Origin: DASTCZ01 sp963704455
GTDB taxonomy: Bacteria > Acidobacteriota > Terriglobia > Acidiferrales > UBA7541
Assembly (NCBI GenBank): GCA_963704455.1
Contig: OY969905.1
Span: 3,348,001-3,412,000 of the forward strand
Direction: 5' to 3'
Length of the DNA stretch: 64,000 nt
In this document: positions 61,357 through 64,000 of the stretch, piece after piece
Numbering within the stretch: the first letter of the stretch is position 1
Layout of the letters: each line of letters opens with the position of its first letter
Made by a program: the position numbers and the translations under genes
Notes under the pieces: generated by a model
Database searches by the model: none
Told to the model about the DNA's origin: nothing
Seen by the model: the letters and a program-made list of their open reading frames with translations, nothing else

Positions 61357-62511
61357 TTAGCGCTTTGCGAATGGGTCCCAGCCCGCGGGAATAAGCGGGC
61401 GAGTACGGCCATCGGCGGTCACTAGCTCGATTCGCGATGCACGGTGTATTGATTTCATTCTTAGGGGGACAATCTCGCCGATTTGTGTAAGTTTGACGCC
61501 GCGCAATGCAAGGGGTAACCGGCGGGCGAATACCGGCGGCACAGTGAATAGCAACTGGTAGTCTTCTCCGCCATGGAGGGCAAGCTCCAGAGATTTTAAA
61601 GTGAAGCCATGTCGCCGCAACGACTCCGGCACAGCGACCGCTGGAATCCTCTCAGCCCAGATGCGCGCACCGACGCCGCTTGATCGGCAAATGTGATTCA
61701 AATCCGTGGAAAGCCCGTCGGACGTGTCAATCGCTGCGGAGGCTATCGGGCCCCTCGACGGATTTTCACCCGCCAGCCAACGCCCCAGTGCAAGCTGGAC
61801 CTTCGGTCGCAAGTGCGGTTGCAGCAGCCCTTTCCAGTGCCTGCCGCTAGGAATCCGAGGAGTGTTCGCCTTGCCGTCCAGTCCATGCAGAATGATTTCC
61901 AGTCCAAGCTGTGCCGCACCTAGCGTCCCACTCACATAAATCAAATCACTAGGGCGCGCGCCGGATCGGGTCAAGAGATGGCCCACCTGAGTCTCGCCAG
62001 ACAATGCCCGTTTTCCTGTGCCTTGACTGGGACCGGCTCGCCCGCTCACCGTGACATTAATTGCCAGAGACGAAAATCGCGAAGTATCTCCGCCAATCAG
62101 TGCCATTCCAAGTTCGTGCGCTGCGTCCCCCATTCCCTTCAGGAAGCCATCGAGCCATTTCCCTGTCCGGCTCGAGGGCAATGCGAGGCTCATCAGGAAG
62201 AACCGCGGTGCGGCGCCCATCGCTGCGAGGTCGCTCGTCGCTCGCGCCAGGGCTTTGTATCCAATGTCGCCCGGCGAGTGCACGTCAGGCAGAAAGTGCA
62301 CGCCTTCAAGGAAGGAGTCCGTGCTTAGCACCCAGTCGCCAGCAGTCGCTTCCCCGTGCGCTACGTTGCGGATCACGGCAGCATCGTCGCCAATTCCAAG
62401 CCGCAGCCAATCGCGCCGCTTTTTGCCGGCCCGCGTTGGCAATGCCCGCCAAATCCGCTTGATGATCTCTGTTTCGTTTCGCAATGGATCCTGATTCTGG
62501 TTTCGGGTCAT
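61357..62511 (-). CDS. thiL: Thiamine-monophosphate kinase
   Basis: 384 residues from the ATG at 62,511. PurM-like ATP enzyme making thiamine diphosphate. GIGDDAAVIRNV with the metal Asp pair, LSTDSFLEGVHFLPD, GYKALARATSDLAAMGAAP, ALIGGDTSRFSSLAINVTV, AIDTSDGLSTDLNHIC and LHGGEDYQLLFTV are all seen. The family is usually 310-340 residues; a stretch near 170-215 (RALSGETQVGHLL and GLDGKANTPRIPSGRHWKGL) accounts for the extra length. Confidence 0.95.
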   Translation of the reverse strand: MTRNQNQDPLRNETEIIKRIWRALPTRAGKKRRDWLRLGIGDDAAVIRNVAHGEATAGDWVLSTDSFLEGVHFLPDVHSPGDIGYKALARATSDLAAMGAAPRFFLMSLALPSSRTGKWLDGFLKGMGDAAHELGMALIGGDTSRFSSLAINVTVSGRAGPSQGTGKRALSGETQVGHLLTRSGARPSDLIYVSGTLGAAQLGLEIILHGLDGKANTPRIPSGRHWKGLLQPHLRPKVQLALGRWLAGENPSRGPIASAAIDTSDGLSTDLNHICRSSGVGARIWAERIPAVAVPESLRRHGFTLKSLELALHGGEDYQLLFTVPPVFARRLPLALRGVKLTQIGEIVPLRMKSIHRASRIELVTADGRTRPLIPAGWDPFAKR

Positions 62512-62848
62512 ATGGGATTCAGGAACCCCTGCCCTTCGGGCCAGCCATCCGCTCGCCAATCCGATTGTCCCAAGTCTGCCCCAGGGTACAAATTGTGCCC
62601 CGCGGCTCCGTGCCCCATAGTATAAAGGCCCTGGTAGGCTGAGAGCCGAGACTTTCGGTTAATGGGTGCGTCAAAATATAGGTTGACTTCCCCAGACCCG
62701 CGAATCTAGACTTAGTTCGGTTTCGGACCAGGACTCGCGGTTCAAACTTTTTTGGGGCCAAAGTCGGGCCCAGTTAGAGCATTCGCCCCATAGGGGATAC
62801 GCGGCGCCCAGCCAAACGGAAAACACGTAGCTTTTCGCACTGAGGGGC
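62512..62848. other. Gene-free divergent intergenic region
   Basis: 337 bases between the divergent thiL and M23 peptidase genes. It must contain both promoters, but I see no convincing hexamer pair, hairpin or repeat. Confidence 0.4.
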
Positions 62849-63736
62849 ATGAAAACTCGTTTTTATACATTCTTCCTGGCATCGAATGACCAGAGCCGCA
62901 TCTGGAAGCTGCGGATCCCTGTCTATTTTCTGCAACTGCTTGCCGCTCTTGTCGTGGTAGGCGGCATCACCGTCATCGCCGGGGTGGCATCCTATTCCCG
63001 AATGCTGTGGAAGGCGGACAATTACAACACCATCCGCAGCGAACGTGACAATTTGAAACACCAGTACACTGAGCTTCAGACCACCGTCAAGGACACCAAC
63101 CAGCGGCTCGATTCGCTCCAATCGCTTGCCACGGAAGTCGCCATGACCTACGGTTTTATGCGCTTCCGCGAAACTCCTTTTGCGCTGGCTGGTTTTTCCG
63201 GCAACCCGCAAGACGGATTCGTACGTACCGTGGACCAGTTCAATTTCCTTGAGAAGAATGCATCCTCGTTGGCAATTGTTAAGGAGAGTTTGCACCTCCT
63301 GCCGCCCCAGCCCGGGCTTGGCGACGCCGCGTTCACGCCGTCTCTTTGGCCAGTCACTGGACAGATCACTGCAAGCTTCGGCGAGCGGCTTGACCCATTC
63401 AGCGGTGAAGGCGAATTCCACAAGGGCGTGGACATCTCCGTTGCCTACGGCAGCCCAGTCCATGTGGCCGCCGATGGAGTCGTGGTCGCTGTCGAGACGC
63501 GCGCAGGGTACGGCCATCTCGTGGTGGTGGATCATGGTTCGGGAACAACCACTTGGTATGGCCACCTTTCCGGCTTTAACGCGGAGATTGGCGAAGAGGT
63601 CCATCGCGGCGATACCATTGGGTATTCCGGCACCAGCGGCCGCTCGACCGGCCCGCACGTCCATTACGAAATCCGCTTGAATGGCGCGCCGGTCAATCCC
63701 TGGCGCTACCTCCGTTTCAATTCCTTCGGCGACTAA
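62849..63736 (+). CDS. M23 (LytM-type) metallopeptidase with membrane anchor
   Basis: 295 residues, ATG with GAGGGGC upstream. One N-terminal membrane helix (about 28-52, FLQLLAALVVVGGITVIAGV), a coiled-coil stretch (SERDNLKHQYTELQTTVKDT), then the peptidase domain: FHKGVDISVAYGSPV with the zinc His and Asp, GYGHLVVVDHGSG, and GPHVHYEIRLNGAPVNP with the HxH pair. Either a peptidoglycan endopeptidase or an activator of amidases; all zinc ligands are present, so catalysis is likely. Confidence 0.94.
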   Translation: MKTRFYTFFLASNDQSRIWKLRIPVYFLQLLAALVVVGGITVIAGVASYSRMLWKADNYNTIRSERDNLKHQYTELQTTVKDTNQRLDSLQSLATEVAMTYGFMRFRETPFALAGFSGNPQDGFVRTVDQFNFLEKNASSLAIVKESLHLLPPQPGLGDAAFTPSLWPVTGQITASFGERLDPFSGEGEFHKGVDISVAYGSPVHVAADGVVVAVETRAGYGHLVVVDHGSGTTTWYGHLSGFNAEIGEEVHRGDTIGYSGTSGRSTGPHVHYEIRLNGAPVNPWRYLRFNSFGD

Positions 63737-63786
63737 CCTCCCTCGAATTACTTTCCTTCGGTAGATACCAGCGCAAGGTGGCCACT

Positions 63787-63999
63787 TCAGTGTGCCGCCG
63801 GAACTCGTTTCGGCGCAGGCGCCCCGTTCGGAGCGCGGTTCGGCGCCGAATTCGGTGCAGTGTTCGGAGTGGGCGCAGCGAAACCAGTGAGCATGTCTGG
63901 GGAGAGGACCGCCGTGATGGTGACGTGTGGTCCGTCATGAGATATATCCAGCTGCCGAACAAGTTTGTCGAGTGCCGCCGCGCCCTGCGGCGTGAACTG
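63787..63999 (-). CDS. C-terminal end of an unidentified protein
   Basis: The minus-strand frame enters from the right edge and stops at 63,787. 70 residues are visible: FTPQGAAALDKLVRQLDISH followed by a beta strand HVTITAVLSP and a tail of APN/SAPNRAPNGAPAPK type repeats. Codon use fits the neighbours. The tail is probably disordered. Too little is present to name it. Confidence 0.5.
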   Translation of the reverse strand, partial: QFTPQGAAALDKLVRQLDISHDGPHVTITAVLSPDMLTGFAAPTPNTAPNSAPNRAPNGAPAPKRVPAAH

Positions 64000-64000
64000 G

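Overview
The window looks like a chromosomal segment of a GC-rich Gram-negative bacterium, most probably an uncultivated member of the Acidobacteriota (Terriglobia-like). This is inferred from family content, not from a search: a VWFA-related domain protein, paired FecR domains, an MXAN_5187-like protein, the futalosine menaquinone route, selA, REP-associated transposase, and many secreted proteins without a clear family.

Layout. 1-4.7 kb: end of a membrane protein and a large FecR-domain protein. 4.7-10.3 kb: an accessory patch at a CAT-anticodon tRNA gene (10,210-10,284, minus). It holds two partial tRNA-like copies, GTGGATACGC repeats resembling integrase arm sites, a TlpA-type thioredoxin, two secreted proteins and a complete IS256-family element with an 8-bp target duplication. 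10.6-12.1 kb: a secreted peptide precursor made of four 14-residue repeats, a 7-TM protein and a small membrane protein. 12.2-24.0 kb: housekeeping block tilS-hpt-ftsH, VWA protein, folP, ruvX, mltG, a lipoprotein and an ABC permease. 24.0-27.7 kb: second mobile patch (RAYT with REP hairpins, IS110 element, repeat-rich intergenic region with a strong promoter). 27.8-32.5 kb: LolA-like secreted protein and a GH35-like protein that seems to lack both catalytic glutamates.

32.6-39.3 kb: acyP, apt, then on the minus strand alr, a YacL-type PIN-TRAM protein, ispD, a Clp_N-IspF fusion, an orphan GluRS anticodon-domain protein and rlmB; the order matches the yacL-ispD-ispF-gltX-...-rlmB region of Bacillus subtilis. 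39.5-41.4 kb: IS1595-type transposase, a divergent 47-residue gene and a membrane protein. 41.5-50.0 kb (minus): TPR protein, ispE-prs-rplY-pth-rpsF-rpsR-rplI-dnaB. 50.1-53.5 kb: purH, a YihY membrane protein, an MXAN_5187-like protein. 53.7-64 kb: selA, ubiX-ubiA-mqnE (menaquinone), OsmC, quinone oxidoreductase, a processive GT2, thiL, an M23 peptidase and the end of one more gene.

Three MEP-pathway genes (ispD, ispF, ispE) supply isoprenoid precursors for the menaquinone side chain attached by the UbiA-type enzyme. MltG, Alr, the M23 peptidase and FtsH deal with envelope building and quality control. The most unusual items are the repeat-peptide/7-TM locus, the Clp_N-IspF fusion, the GluRS-domain relic, an FtsH membrane segment at the N-terminus of MltG, the tRNA-linked att-like repeats and the promoter-driven repeat array near 27.2 kb.
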